The notes under the pieces are model-generated. The model did no database searches, was not told where the DNA came from, and saw only the letters and a program-made list of their open reading frames with translations. Shown here piece by piece: positions 45,027 through 60,848 of a DNA stretch of 64,000 nt. The DNA is from Eriocheir sinensis (taxonomy: Eukaryota; Arthropoda; Malacostraca; Decapoda; Varunidae), in contig NW_026110853.1 in NCBI RefSeq assembly GCF_024679095.1, positions 1 to 64,000 on the forward strand, read 5' to 3'. A program made the translations under genes and the position numbers. Within the stretch, counting starts at the first letter, position 1. The number at the start of each line of letters is the position of its first letter.

Positions 45027-47110
45027 CAGGAAGGGAATTTTGGTAGAAAGCAGGGTTCGCCACCACATGTGCCTTCCGTGAACGGCCAGTATCGCGATGA
45101 GGCGCAGAATCAATGACTATTGGCCGGAGCAGCCACAAATCAGTACGATGATCGGTTGAACTTGAATAAAGGTTGGGTAGAAGACTGAGAGGTTACGGTG
45201 ATGAGGGATAGTGGTTCTACCATTTGTACAATGAGGCACAGCTTAGCTAGGAGCCATGAATTCACAGGCGAACGTAGAAAAATATGGCTGTTGAATAGCG
45301 CGCCAGTGATAGCTCCTGAAGTCAAGATAAAAGTCAAGTCACCCTATTACACCGGCTGGATCATGGCGATGACACTCGAAACACCGCTCTATGATTTAGT
45401 GATTGGCAACATTCCCGGAGCTACTAACGGGATGGGTAAAAATGCAGTCACTCAAACACCTAACGCGGTGTTGGATCCAAAGGATTTTGGAGAAAGTGAA
45501 AGGGTACGAGAAAGTGAGCCTCAGATTGGTGCAGCAGTAGTGATACGAGCCGCTGCTAAGCGTAAGAGTACTGTTAGGCCTCTCATGGTTACATCTCCTG
45601 GAGATCTAACTGACGGCGAAGACGTAAGGAAGGAGGTGGAGAGTGACGACACCCTGCACGGCGTACGCAAACGTTTGCAGGAACACAGTGTCATTCAGCT
45701 GAACGACAACCGCGTCAGTTTTATCAAGCAGCGTGGCTTGATATATAGGCAGATTATCTCTCCCTCGGGTGAAAAGAAATTGCAGTTAGTTGTGCCTGCG
45801 AGATACAGAGAGGCTGTTCTCAAGTTAGGTCACAGTACTGCTGTAGGCGGTCACATGGGAAGACCCAAGACACTCGCTCGCGTACAAGCACATTTTTACT
45901 GGCCAGGAATAGGCCAGGAGGTAGCTAGATTTGTGAGGTCGTGCGATGTATGTCAAAAGACTATAGATAGGGGAAGGGTAAAGCCTGCTCCCTTACAGCC
46001 ACTGCCCATCAGTGACTCTCATTTCGAGAGAATAGCAGTAGATTTGGTGGGGCCAATAGAGCCCCGAGCCAGCGATGGCTCCCGGTATATTCTTACGCTT
46101 GTAGATTTTGCCGCACGTTGGGCAGAAGCAGTGCCGCTCAAGAATATTGAGACGCAAACTGTGGCTGAAGCTCTCATGACCATATTTTGCCGAGTAGGTA
46201 TACCCAGACAAATACTGAGTGATCGAGGTACTCAGTTCACCTCAGGGATGGTGGAGGAAGTACTCCGCCTGCTTGCGTGTAAAGGGTTACGTACCACGCT
46301 CTACCATCCCTTGGGGAATGGACTGTGTGAACGTTTTAACGGCACACTTAAGAAAATGCTTAAACGCATGGCTGCCAAACAACCCAAGGAATGGCCTAGG
46401 TACCTGGCTCCTTTGTTGTTGGCGTACAGAGAAGCCCCTCAGAGCTCCACTAGGTTATTCCCGTTTGAGCTAATGCATGGAAGGTCTGTTAGGGGCCCGC
46501 TACAGTTACTGAGAGAGCTGTGGGATGACAATGTTCCGGACCCGCACGTCAAGACCACGTACCAGTACGTGTTAGATTTAGGTGACAGGCTGAGAGAGAC
46601 CTGTAACATTGGTAAGGAGTTACTCAAAGCAAAACAAGTACAGAAATGTTACTACGACCGGAAGGCAAAGTTGCGTAAGCTCAGTGTAGGAGAACAGTGC
46701 TTAGTTTTGCTTTCCACAGCGAGCAACAAGCTGTTACCTCAGTGGAAGGGACCTTACGAGGTTCAGGAGAAGGTTAATGACCTTAATTATATTCTCCTGG
46801 TTGATGGACACTCAAAACGGTTCCACATCAACATGATGAAACAATACTACCGGCCAGAAGCAGCCGCAGGTTGGTTGCGAGAAAGTGAGTATGATGAAGA
46901 GAAGGTGAGGTGTCTGGAGTTAATTAAAGCTCACTATTCTCAACCTCAGACCGTAGAGGTGGGAGCGGCAGTAGTAATACAGGATGATGAGGACGGCGAG
47001 GCTCCTCTCACAGAGTCAGTGCATGACGTGACGCTGGGAGAAAAGTTAGCCCCAGAGGAGAGGGAACAATTAGCATCGTTGCTAGAGGGTTATGCAGAGG
47101 CTTTTTTCTG
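45027..47110 (+). CDS. Protease-integrase part of the Gmr1-like polyprotein
   Basis: One long frame (from 45198 or earlier). The protease core is VMRDSGSTICTM (DSG). The integrase has a zinc domain (HSTAVGGHMGRPKTLARVQA then CDVCQKT), a first Asp in VDLVGPIEPRASDG or the nearby LTLVDFAARW, a second Asp in ILSDRGTQF and a Glu in GLCERFNGTLKKM. A GPY-like C-terminal segment follows (QWKGPYEVQEKV ... HINMMKQYYRPE). It then runs into the RT linker (LAPEEREQLASLLEGYAEAF) and stops at a T-run at 47100, where the RT frame begins. A stop-containing region near 45110 precedes the protease, so the gag-protease join is broken or frameshifted. Confidence 0.9.
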
Positions 47111-47924
47111 ACAAACGTAAGATTGCTCGGGTACCAGAGTATCGAATCGAGTTGACGAGCAAGGAGCCTGTCAGACAAAGGCCTTACCAGATTCCTTTAC
47201 GACTGGTAGACGCTGTAAAAAGCGAAATCAGTGAAATAGAGGCCGCGGGTATCATAGAGAGATCAAATTCCCCCTACGGCAGCCCCATGGTTGTCGTAAG
47301 GAAGAAAGAAGGAGGAATTAGGATTTGCGGTGATTATCGAAAAGTGAACTCGGTGACACGCGTAGATGCTAAGCCAATGTCTGACCCGCAAGCCATATTC
47401 GCTACTCTGGCTGATTCTAGAATTTTTTCTAAGATAGACCTGACGAAAGGGTTTATCCAGATTCCTCTGAGTGAGGAGAGTCGCAAGGTGACGGCCTTTA
47501 GTACACCTGGGGGCTTGTATCAGTACAAAGCCTTACCCTTCGGGATGACCAACTCGCCAGCGGCTTTTAGCAAGGTCATGCGCGAGGTCATGAGAGGCAT
47601 CGATGGGGTGGAGCTGTTCGTGGATGACGTGTTTATTCACTCACCCACATTCAGGCAGCATCTAGTGACCCTCAGGTTAGTGTTGGAGCGGCTCCGTCAC
47701 TACAACCTGACCATTAAGCCCAGTAAGTGCTTGATTGGGCACGAAAAGGTGCCATTCTTATGTCATGTCATTGGTGAGGGACAGTATGGGTGCCAGATGG
47801 ATGAAATAGAAAAGGTTAGAAATGTTCCACGTCCTCAGACCAAAACTCAGGTAAAGTTATTCTTTGGCTTAGCTGGATATTACCGGGATTATATCCCTAA
47901 TTGCATGAATTGTTGAGAAAACAT
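47092..47924 (+). pseudogene. Reverse transcriptase of the Gmr1-like element
   Basis: Continues the upstream protein one frame over; the break lies in TTTTTT at 47101-47106, a likely homopolymer indel. Motifs in order: VRQRPYQIPLRLVDAVKSEI, NSPYGSPMVVVRKKEGGIRI, DYRKVNSVTRVDAKP, IDLTKGFIQIPLSEESRKVT, YKALPFGMTNSPAAFSKVM, catalytic LFVDDVFIHS, then the connection FFGLAGYYRDYIPN. It stops at 47914 where a foreign segment begins. RNase H resumes at about 48517. Confidence 0.9.
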
Positions 47925-48515
47925 GCACCCAACAAGGTACTGTAACCTACCTGTAACCTCACCCAGGCGCCCAAAAACCCCGTCAGCGTCCCCAGGAGAC
48001 TCACCGCTCCTTGTGGCTGGCGTCCAACGTCTGGATGGGCTACTCACGTTACTTCCGGGTCCTTGGTCCCCTGAGGTGCGACTCCCAGGCGTGTGTGCCA
48101 CCCTGTGTTCCCTCCGAGAGCGACAGCGTGCGTGAAATCCAGCCTCTGGCCACCAGTGCACTTTACTGTGGAGAAAGCAAACCCCTTCCACTTCAGCGGG
48201 CTCAGAGAAACACAATCCGCCGGTTTAACGTGGTTTATTTCCTTTGTCACAGTTCCCACACTGTTCCACCGGGGTCCGGCCACTTGTTGACCGTCGAAAC
48301 TCTCTACTAAAGTCCACAAACCCAAACACCGCCAATTCCAGGCACTTTCTCCAAGGGGGTCCGTGCACCGCCACGCTACGAGCCTCAGGTCCCGACCGAG
48401 GTTCGAATCCAACTGCCTGCCGGCGTCCCCCAAGGCCCTCGTGCGCGCCCCAATCACAGGCCTTCCCCCTCGGTGACGTCACTTCCTGGCGGGAACCTCA
48501 GGCAGCCGTAACAGT
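47925..48515. mobile_element. Unclassified roughly 0.6-kb insertion between RT and RNase H
   Basis: RT coding ends at about 47910 and RNase H coding resumes at about 48517, so the segment between is foreign. Its borders carry short imperfect inverted repeats (GTACTGTAACC at 47937, GTAACAGTAC at 48507-48516). It is GC-rich, has no recognised protein, and contains a B-box-like GGTTCGAATCC at 48401. It could be a MITE or a SINE-like element. Target duplication was not resolved. Confidence 0.65.
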
Positions 48516-48516
48516 A

Positions 48517-48975
48517 CTATGGGCAGGCGCAAGAGGAAGCCTTCGCGACACTCAGGAGCATGTTATGCAAAGAGCCCATTTTGCAGCTGCCTGATTTCAA
48601 TAAGCAGTTCATTCTGCGTACCGATGCATCACAGGAGGGCATTGGTGCCGTGTTGATGCAAGAAAGTAATAATCAGGTGTTTCCTGTAAGTTACTACAGT
48701 AGGAAGTTGCGTGCAGCCGAGATAAATTACTCTACGGTAGAGAAAGAGCTCTTTGCAGTAGTAGAGGGAATCAAGAAATATTATTTTTACCTATATGGTG
48801 ACCAATTCGTTCTCGAAATGATCATATGCCTCTACCAGTTTGAAAACTTCTAAGAACGCAAATACACGTCTGATGCGTTGGGCGTTGTATCTCCAGCAGT
48901 TTCAGTTCACGGTAAAGTACATAAAGAGACAAGCCAACGTTGGGGGGACTTCTTGTCGCGTCTGGTAGCAGAGTA
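48517..48975 (+). pseudogene. RNase H of the Gmr1-like element
   Basis: Resumes QAQEEAFATLRSM, then LCKEPILQLPDFNKQFILRT, DASQEGIGAVLMQ (first catalytic Asp), FPVSYYSRKLRAAEINYSTV and EKELFAVVEGIKKYYFYLYG, then after a frame break near 48825 pieces matching 'TSDALGVVSPAVSVHG'-like end sequence. Frame broken, so inactive. The end of pol is at about 48975 (QSNMIV-type tail and stop). Confidence 0.82.
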
Positions 48976-49644
48976 ATATGATTGTGTGTAGTGGGGAAAT
49001 TTTGAAGCTGTTCCGTGTTCTTATGTTCATATGTTCTAACTAAGTGACTGAAGTGGACAGGTTAAGTGGCTCGGAGACTTTATGTTCGGATCTTGGGACC
49101 TCAGATTCAGCTGAATCGAAGGACCAAGTGACGAAAGTGTGCAGATTAGGTGGCTTTCGAGGGTGGTTGGCGGTGCACCCCGCCATCCGGCCATGTGTTT
49201 TTCAAGCAGATAGGAGCTGTCGTGAACCGTAGGTGGTGGAGTCGTAAATGCAACCCTGAAAAAGCTGGTTTCGCCCGAGAGTTTTGCGGCATGCTTAAAA
49301 AAATAAGTTACATGGTATGGTGCATGGTGTGAAAATGCATGAAAAATTAGGCAGATAGCCAGGAATTTATACAATAAGTTACACCATTTTACACCTACCT
49401 ACATTTACTCCACATCTGTCCCACCTACACTGTGTGTACATACATAACACCACTTACATATTGTGAATAATTGTGGCGAAGTTCGCCAAGCCCGCTCTAA
49501 CAGGTACTGGCGCCTCGCTAGGGAGTTTTCCCTCTAGTTTGAGTATTAACGTAAATGGTGAGGTTTTTCACTCACAGGTGAACCGTCAATTACCTGAGCA
49601 GAGGTTAACTGACATACACCACAGTATGAGAGGGTGTGTGGGTG
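48976..49644. other. Probable 3' non-coding/LTR sequence of the Gmr1-like element
   Basis: A G-rich GTGTAGTGGGGA just after pol could be a polypurine tract. The 5' LTR is absent, so the LTR could not be confirmed by self-comparison. No gene seen. Confidence 0.35.
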
Positions 49645-50809
49645 CATAGCTGGGCACGATAACAGAAAACCTTATTCCCGATAACCGATAACTGATAATG
49701 GAAAACCTTAACGGCGATAACCGATATTCGTTAACTAGAGACACAAATATAGGCGATAACCGATAACCGATACCCGATATAAATCCACAATTCCGATACT
49801 AGCTAGCGATAAGTCAGATAGGCGAAAACGATACTATATTGATATTTCAGACAGAACAACATTGATGAATTAAAATTTTCATTATCTGTATTTTAGGAAA
49901 CTTACAAAACCTTAAAACCACACGTTGGCACGTGCATATGGACGGTAATACTAGAAATGCCTGAACCGGTGTTGTGTTATTTGGCGTCCCCACCGTCAAA
50001 AATTGTTTACAAACACTGGTATCTCGTGAACGGTGCATGCTCAGACCAGCAAGCGTAGACCTGTACAGTCTCACAAAGCTTTTAAACCGTAATTAAGAGT
50101 TGCTGGAAGGCTGAATCAGACATATAGTACCACTACCACCATCCTCGCTGTTTTTAGAACGACGCTCTGTACGAGTTGTATTTATATGTACAGAGTGTAC
50201 GTCGTTCTAGAAACAGCGAGGATGGTACTATGTTGGATTCATCTTTCCAGCAACTCTTAATGTGTTAAAAAAGCATTGTGAGACTGTACAGGTCTACACT
50301 GAATGGTCTGAGCATGCGCAGTTCACGAGAGACCAGTGTTTGTAAACAAAAGCGCCAGCTTTTGACGATGCGTCACCAAATAACACAACACCGGGGGCCT
50401 TCAGTATCATGGCATGGTCACAAACGAATATGGAATATCAAATTTGAGGCAGTGAATAATCATTTTGGGGGCAAAGTTAAATGATTTTTCTCTATGATAT
50501 ATTGATTTTTGAGTAGCATAAAAAAAATAACCTAGTGTTTTAATTTTCATGATCTAAGTATGAAATCTCATCACCGAAGATATTTCATACCCCGAAGTTT
50601 TTTCATACAACACCGGGCCACGCATGCGCAGTAGGGAGACAACGTTTTTTTCTGAGAGGCGGAAAAAAGTAGCGATTATCGCTAGTTTGGTTACAAAAGT
50701 AACGAAGATACCGATATATATTTAAATAAGTAGCGGATGGTCGATAATCCGATTTTGTTATCAGAGATAAAGTATCGCGATAACTTATCGCGATAACGCC
50801 CAGCTATGG
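49645..50809. mobile_element. Foldback MITE, second copy (no SINE)
   Basis: Same CATAGCTGGGC ends and interior as 35409-36982. The central palindrome is clear: 50090-50190 pairs with 50190-50270 (CCATCCTCGCTGTTT on one arm, AAACAGCGAGGATGG on the other). The flanks do not show an 8-bp duplication, unlike the first copy. It lacks the SINE and long AT array, so it gives the empty-site sequence. Confidence 0.88.
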
Positions 50810-55075
<4,266 letters not shown>

Positions 55076-55143
55076 TCAAGGACGACATGCCAAGAGCATT
55101 TTTGGTGAGTAGAGAGAACTCTGTCTATGTGCGCTCATTCAGA

Positions 55144-55545
55144 AGCATGAGGCAACAACAACGGCTGGACTTATCCTTTCTATAAACGCCACAAAGAGCT
55201 CCAACTCACGCTACAACAACACTTCTGCAGAGCGACAGCTGCTGCAGCCCACTGGGGCGAGGTCATAACAGGAGACATCCCTCACTATGCCATGACCCAG
55301 CCACCTTCTGGCGTAAGAAAAACAACTCATGGAACCGACGACGAACCCCACAACCTCTTCTCCCCAAACGCGACAAAGTGTACGACAACAACGAGAAGGA
55401 GACGCTACACAGAAATCACTGCGAAGACGTTTTCAGTGACGCGGACGAAGACTGGACGACGAAGAGACAGAGACTGAAGTACGCGACTTTCTCGCCAATA
55501 ACCTCCATAGACTTTCCCTTCACGTCAATGCAGACCCCAGCAGGC
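55144..55545 (+). pseudogene. LINE-C linker fragment (copy 1)
   Basis: Reads the segment between endonuclease and RT of LINE C (CHDPATFW-type step near 55290, 'DEDWDDEE' and 'FLANN' steps near 55440-55505) in several frames. Truncated at both ends. Confidence 0.65.
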
Positions 55546-56202
55546 CGGTCTTACAGCCACCCGTTTCGTTCGCTGGCCAGCGAACGAAAGCCTTCCGCGC
55601 GCGATCGGGTCTTACAGTCACTCGACGGCTGCTTTTCGGTCGCTCGCGAAAGAAAAATCGCCGTTTTGGTAAGGAGATTTTGTGGAGCGGTTGAGGTGGC
55701 GAAAATGAGATTGCACCCAATAAATTCAAAGTAAATGAGTAAATCTGCAATGATATGACATACCTAGCATGCAGAAAGCATATATAAGGCAAATAATTAT
55801 TTAAAACACCTTTATGTTTGTTTGAACAAGCGTTTCATTGGGCAGCGTATCGTACACCGCCAGCACAACAGAGTCTGTCGTCTCAGCCAACGCAATGGAT
55901 ATTTTCGGCAAGTATATTTAGTGTTTTATTATCTATCGACATTTCTTTTTTGAAAAAGTTGTGTGTAGTTGTCTTCGTGGCTCATGGGTATGCTGACAGG
56001 CTGAATAAAACCATTGCATATACCTGTGGGTTTAGTAGCACTCAGTCAACATAAAGTATTGTAATGAAATATTAAGAATATTTAAGACAGCCACCCAAAA
56101 GCATCCAGGTTATAATTGAACTATTCATAATAGCTGGTCCCAGGCAGGGGGGAGAAAAACACAGAACTATAGAATTACACCCATCACGGGTGTTACATGA
56201 AG
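55546..56202. other. Middle segment of the duplication, unclassified
   Basis: Non-coding. It starts with a palindromic TTCGCTGGCCAGCGAA and a GGTCTTACAG direct repeat (55548 and 55608), then becomes AT-rich. The counterpart is 62116-62787. Confidence 0.6.
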
Positions 56203-57218
56203 ACATAAGAACATAAGAACAAGGAGTCTGCAGGAGGCCGGTAGGCCTGTACGAGGCAGCCTTTGACCCTAAGCTCCCGTGTATCTATCCCCACCGAACA
56301 TCGCTGTCCATGAATTTATCTAATCTATTTTTGTGTGAGAATTGTATTGGCACCTCACCACGTGACTGCAAGTTTATTCCACTCATCCACCACCCTGTTA
56401 GTAAACCAATTTCTTTTGCCCTCTGTCCCTGTTGAATCTGAATTTTTCCAGTTTAAGTCCATTACTTCGTGTCCTACTCTCTTTTTCTTACCAACAAAGC
56501 CTTATGAATATCTCCCCTTATTAAAGCCCTTCATACATTTATAAACCTCGACCATGTCTCCACGCACCCTTCGCCTTTCTAGAGAATGCAAGTTTAACTG
56601 TTTGAGTCTTTCCTCGTACGGTAAGTTTCTCAACCCTGAATCATTTTAGTCATCCTCCTCTGCACCGATTCTAACATTTTGATATCCATTCTATAGTAAG
56701 GTGACCAGAGTTGAGCCGCGCAGTCAAGATGAGGTTTAACTAATGCTAAATATAGTTTGAGGAAGACTTCGGAGGCTTCTGTTGCTTACGCTCCTTGAAA
56801 TAAATCCCAGCACCTTATTTGCTCGATTTCTAGTTTGAAAGCATTGTGCCCTTGGACGGAGATCAGAGCTCACTAAACCCCTAAATCTCTCTCGCACCCA
56901 GACCTGCTTATGAGAGTGTCATTTAAGCAATAGTTATGTGAGGGGTTGTTCTTACTAATCATAATACTGCACTTCCTACATTGAACTACCATATGTCATT
57001 TATCCGCCAGTCATACAGTCTGTTGAGTTCATCCTGGAGAATACTAGCGTCCTCATCCGACTCAACCACTCTACCTATCTTGGTATCATCTGCAAACTTA
57101 CTGACATCACTACTAATTCCTGTATCTAAGTCATTGATATAAATAATAACAAGCAAATGTAGACCTAATACCGACCTTTGTGGGACCCCACTCATGTAAC
57201 ACATCCCCAGTCAGATCT
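56203..57218 (-). mobile_element. CR1-like LINE 3' fragment (duplication copy 1)
   Basis: The 3' end 8-mers are at 56203-56220, then the 3' UTR, RT tail and the FADD box (VSKFADDTKIGRVVESDEDA at about 57080-57140). Extends 5' to SDWGCV-like sequence at about 57210. Several indels. The orthologous copy at 62788 is better preserved. Confidence 0.9.
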
Positions 57219-57344
57219 TTACCTTCACCTTGGACCTTGATATTGGTAGTTCCCCTCAGAGTCAAATACTCAACAAGATCATACCCCACCATAGTTATAA
57301 CTTGAGACCACGGGTTTAAATACTTCATTCCCACCACTTTCAGA

Positions 57345-59000
57345 TCATGATGTTGCGTTTTCTGATCATATTGTTGTACCTCGGCTCCCTACTCGCAACG
57401 ACACCCATCCACCTGAAGCCTGGCGCCCTCACAGCATGCACATATAGGAGAGGTCTTCCTCATAGAAGATGTGCTCCTCGTAAAATATCCATATACTTCC
57501 TTGACGAACACCACAGACACAGTCAGGATAGTCTCAGAAAAACTACTCGGCATGGCAGACGCCATACGGGCCACCAAGACTAGGGAATCAAAGGCACCTT
57601 CTAGTACCAACTCTCGGAATCTTTTTCAGCTACTGGAGGATAGGATTCTGTTCTTACGGGGAAAAGTTGATGAGATAGACATGGATTATAGTTTTCACTC
57701 AATTGGGTCCGCCTCAAAGTTCCTCTTCGGTACGGCAACCGACGAGGACGTGCGCGATTTGCGGGACCACTACGCTCATGTACTTTCCTTTGCTGCCCGA
57801 AATCGCAGGGTGATCAACGCCAATTGTAGGAAACTTGCGCGATTACAGACTCATATTGAGGAACTGCTAGAGCAAACTAATAAGATGGTAGAAGTTATCA
57901 ACATAGTTATCAAGCAGATCGACCAGGTGAATCAGTTTCTCCTCCTAAATCAGGCCTTGCATGTATTGGAAAACGTCATTAACTCTGTCGCAACGGCAAA
58001 TCAGCAGGTCATTAGCAACACGGTTGATGCAGCTCACGGTAGAGTCACACCTGCCTTGTTCCCTCTGCACGATTTGAGAGCGACTGTCCATATCGGGTAT
58101 CAAAATTATAGTCTCACACCTTTATTCACCCCAGACATGAGTCAATATTTTACCCTTGATTGAGTCCAGCCTCACCCCGATGCCATAATCATTCATGTTC
58201 CATTTCAGACGGCGGACGTGTTTGAGGCACACGAAATTGTCCCGTTCCCTTTTTCAGCTAAGGACAGTGTGTTAGCCCTGGACACGACCCCGTCTCTTGT
58301 CTTAATCGCGAAGGATTTCGCTCTGTATTTGACAGCTAGCTACTCCTCTTGCAATATTGCAAGGAGACGGTCTTCAGGCGATTCTGTTGCTCTGCGTCTC
58401 TTTTGCCTTCCTACCAGTTCGGGGAGGGGTATGCGAGTTCGCCCTCACCCGGGTGAACGCGTCTGACGCTCTTTCCCTGTGCCCTTAGAAGCAGCTAACA
58501 CCAACACCTGTTTTCCATAAGAACTTTTAAGGTCTACATTATTTTTATTTTCCTCAGTCCTTCTATGTGTCAGTCATCTGCCCGGAGGGTACCACTTATC
58601 AACGGTGGTCACTATGCCATAGCGGAAGCATGCTATATCAGCTCCACTAACATAACAACGTACCCGTCCCGGATCCGTCTGGTTTTCACGGCCAATATTT
58701 CCCATCGAGTGTTTCCTCTGCTGTCTCTCGATAACATTCACTTCTCCAGCATCTCGTATGTGACTAATTCCCTTCATTCATTGTCTTTCGCAAACGAAAC
58801 AGAGTCTGCAAAAACCCTGGAGGAAACGCTGCCTGAATACTTGCACCTCACCTACTTGTACCCTGGAATTTTTGTGCCAATGTTTCTGATGTTCGTCAGT
58901 CTCGCTGTCGTGTGCTACCTTATTAGAAGGATCTCTGTCCTGCACGATTATTTGGTTGCTCAGACGAGGCGACAGGATGCAAATAATCGTGCCAGCTGAT
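57345..59000 (+). pseudogene. Stand-alone env-like gene, divergent from E1/E2
   Basis: Starts with a signal-peptide-like MLRFLIILLYLGSLLAT, then IHLKPGALT, which is also the start of the E env ectodomain. A frameshift near 57437 leads to 57471-58163, a helical region with FGTATDEDVRDLRDHYAHVL that aligns with E env. The furin-type basic site and glycine-rich fusion segment that precede this block in E are not seen here. The frame has TGA at 58161, continues in the same frame to about 58380, then shifts. The last ORF (58565-58999) has TNSLHSLSF, a 20-residue hydrophobic anchor and a basic tail. No pol is adjacent. It is decayed as it stands. Confidence 0.82.
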
Positions 59001-59273
59001 AGATACTTATACATGTGTCCTTATATTTATCTTTTGCGAGATTTCTTATGATTCATGTCACACGATGTGTTTTACCTCTCACTATTTATATTATGACTAC
59101 ACATATGTTCTTACATAGCCAGTGTTTTAATGTAATTGTATCATAAGCATTCTGCTTAATATGATTCCACTATGTATAATAATGGTAGCTAGACTGCCAG
59201 TTAGATTTTTGTAAATCGCGAGATCGCGATCAGTGGTTGGTGACCGAGCAGTGTTATAGAAGGATATCAATGT
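59001..59273. other. AT-rich non-coding, possible LTR remnant
   Basis: Follows the env-like gene as a 3' LTR would, and contains GTGGTTGGTGACCGAG near 59233, which resembles the PBS word seen near 23220. No second LTR copy was found, so this stays a guess. Confidence 0.3.
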
Positions 59274-59462
<189 letters not shown>

Positions 59463-59849
59463 GAATTAGGCATTCAATTGTCAATGGAAAAAACCCACGA
59501 CAGATAGATCACGCCACCTTATAGGAATGTCGTCCGTCAGTGTTTACCGTCTCAGTTTGTATACAAAGCATTTCATCAAGCGTGGAGGTCACCTTGACAT
59601 ACGTGACCAATTGTAACTTCATTATTTTCCAATCTGTAACTCGTGACTCCTTCACGAGAGTCCGACTGACACACACGCAGTCTCTCTCGCTCAGACGCTC
59701 CTGTACATATAGGCTAAGAATATACTCGCCTTAAGGAAGCTGAAGTCTTAATCAACGCCTTTAAACGCCCCGGTACGCCGTTACAGGCTGACTATGTTTA
59801 TGTATATGGAAGTAAAAAAAATACGACAGGAAATGCTGTGCTAAATTTT

Positions 59850-60680
59850 AGGCAAATCTGGCAGACTGCCCTTGCCATCAAATCAACTGAACAGGGCCTC
59901 AAGATGTTTAGCCTCCGCATCCCTCACCACCAAATCCAAAGGAGAATTCATCCCCATCACAACCTGCATGCGCTGTTATAAGATTGAACAACATCTCACA
60001 AAGGACTGCCGTCAACCCAAAACCTTCGCTATATGCTACGAATGTAGGGTGGAAGGACACCGCTTCATGACCTGCTCTGCCCAAGCGAAATGTAATCTGT
60101 TGGGAGGGACACCGCACCCTCGCCTACAAATGCCTTGAACGACGCAGGGCGGTGGTAACGGCGAAAGAGGCCAAGAAGACAAGGCAGCCCCAAACCTACA
60201 GCGGGGCCACCACATCAGCCTCTCCGGTGCCGATTCCCTCCCTCCCTGCCATTCAAGTTGACACCATAACATCGATCTTCACGTCCATGGCCCATGCACC
60301 CTTCCAAAACAGCATTAACCCAGGAGCCTCGAGACTGAACTCAACAAGGTCCTCACTGCCAATAAGCTCCTGCCATAAAGATCCCGGAGGTTCCTGGCCC
60401 TCCCAACTCCTCCCATCCATTCTTCTGCCAGCACCTGCCTCTACCTCCATCACTACCACGCCTCAGCCCCTCTCCCCTGTAGGCCCAGCCTCAGCCAGAG
60501 AAGAGCAAGGTTGCGAGATGAAGCCTCGGTTTCCGACGCAGAGCAACCAACCACCCTGGCCTCTACTCCCTCTGCTCCTGCCTCCCCAGCCAGTGACGCC
60601 ACACCCACATCTCACCCCACCAGCCCCTCCCCCTCTTCCACTCACCTTGTCTCCCCTGCACCCCCAGTAACCAACAATGA
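59850..60680 (+). pseudogene. ORF1 (gag-like) of LINE C with CCHC zinc knuckles
   Basis: ORF 59872-60138 has two CCHC-type knuckles: CMRCYKIEQHLTKDC and CYECRVEGHRFMTC, the nucleic-acid-binding motif of jockey/I-type ORF1 proteins. A third begins at CNLL and is lost to a frame change near 60105. The next ORF (60152-60670) is a Pro/Ser/Thr-rich tail without a domain. The N-terminal part is broken before 59870. Confidence 0.78.
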
Positions 60681-60848
60681 GCACCGCAGACGCGTTGCCA
60701 CCTTCACCTCTCTACCCCCTTCTCACTCAGAGCAAGTAGTTAATTCCTCTCCCTCTCCCCTTCCCTCTCCCCCTCCTACATCCCCCCGCACAGACCCAGT
60801 TCACCACAAAAAAAACAAAACACACAAAACCCCAAACAACAGACAAAA

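Larger units (their letters stand above)
40812..49000 (+). mobile_element. Gmr1-like Ty3/gypsy element, interrupted twice
   Basis: Plus-strand order is gag (40812), protease (about 45200), integrase (about 45650-46900), reverse transcriptase (47092), RNase H (48517). Integrase upstream of RT is the gene order of Ty1/copia and of the Gmr1 group of Ty3/gypsy. The RT and integrase sequences here are gypsy-type (QRPYQIP, LTKGFIQIPL, KALPFGMTNSP, GPY-like tail). Insertions: family-B LINE at 41660-45022 and a roughly 0.6-kb element at 47925-48515. The 5' end is lost at the SINE. Confidence 0.88.
55144..57218. repeat. Segmental duplication, copy 1
   Basis: Colinear with 61731-63842. Both contain a LINE-C fragment, the same 650-bp middle segment (GCTGGCCAGCGAACGAAAGC ... 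AAGACAGCCACCCAAAAGCA ... CCCATCACGGGTGTTACATG) and a CR1-like copy inserted at the same base. Copy 1 shows many small indels relative to copy 2. Confidence 0.9.

Noticed and set aside
48011..48594. Several overlapping ORFs of 60-137 residues
   Set aside because: They fall in the GC-rich insertion inside the Gmr1-like pol. No protein family is recognisable in any frame.
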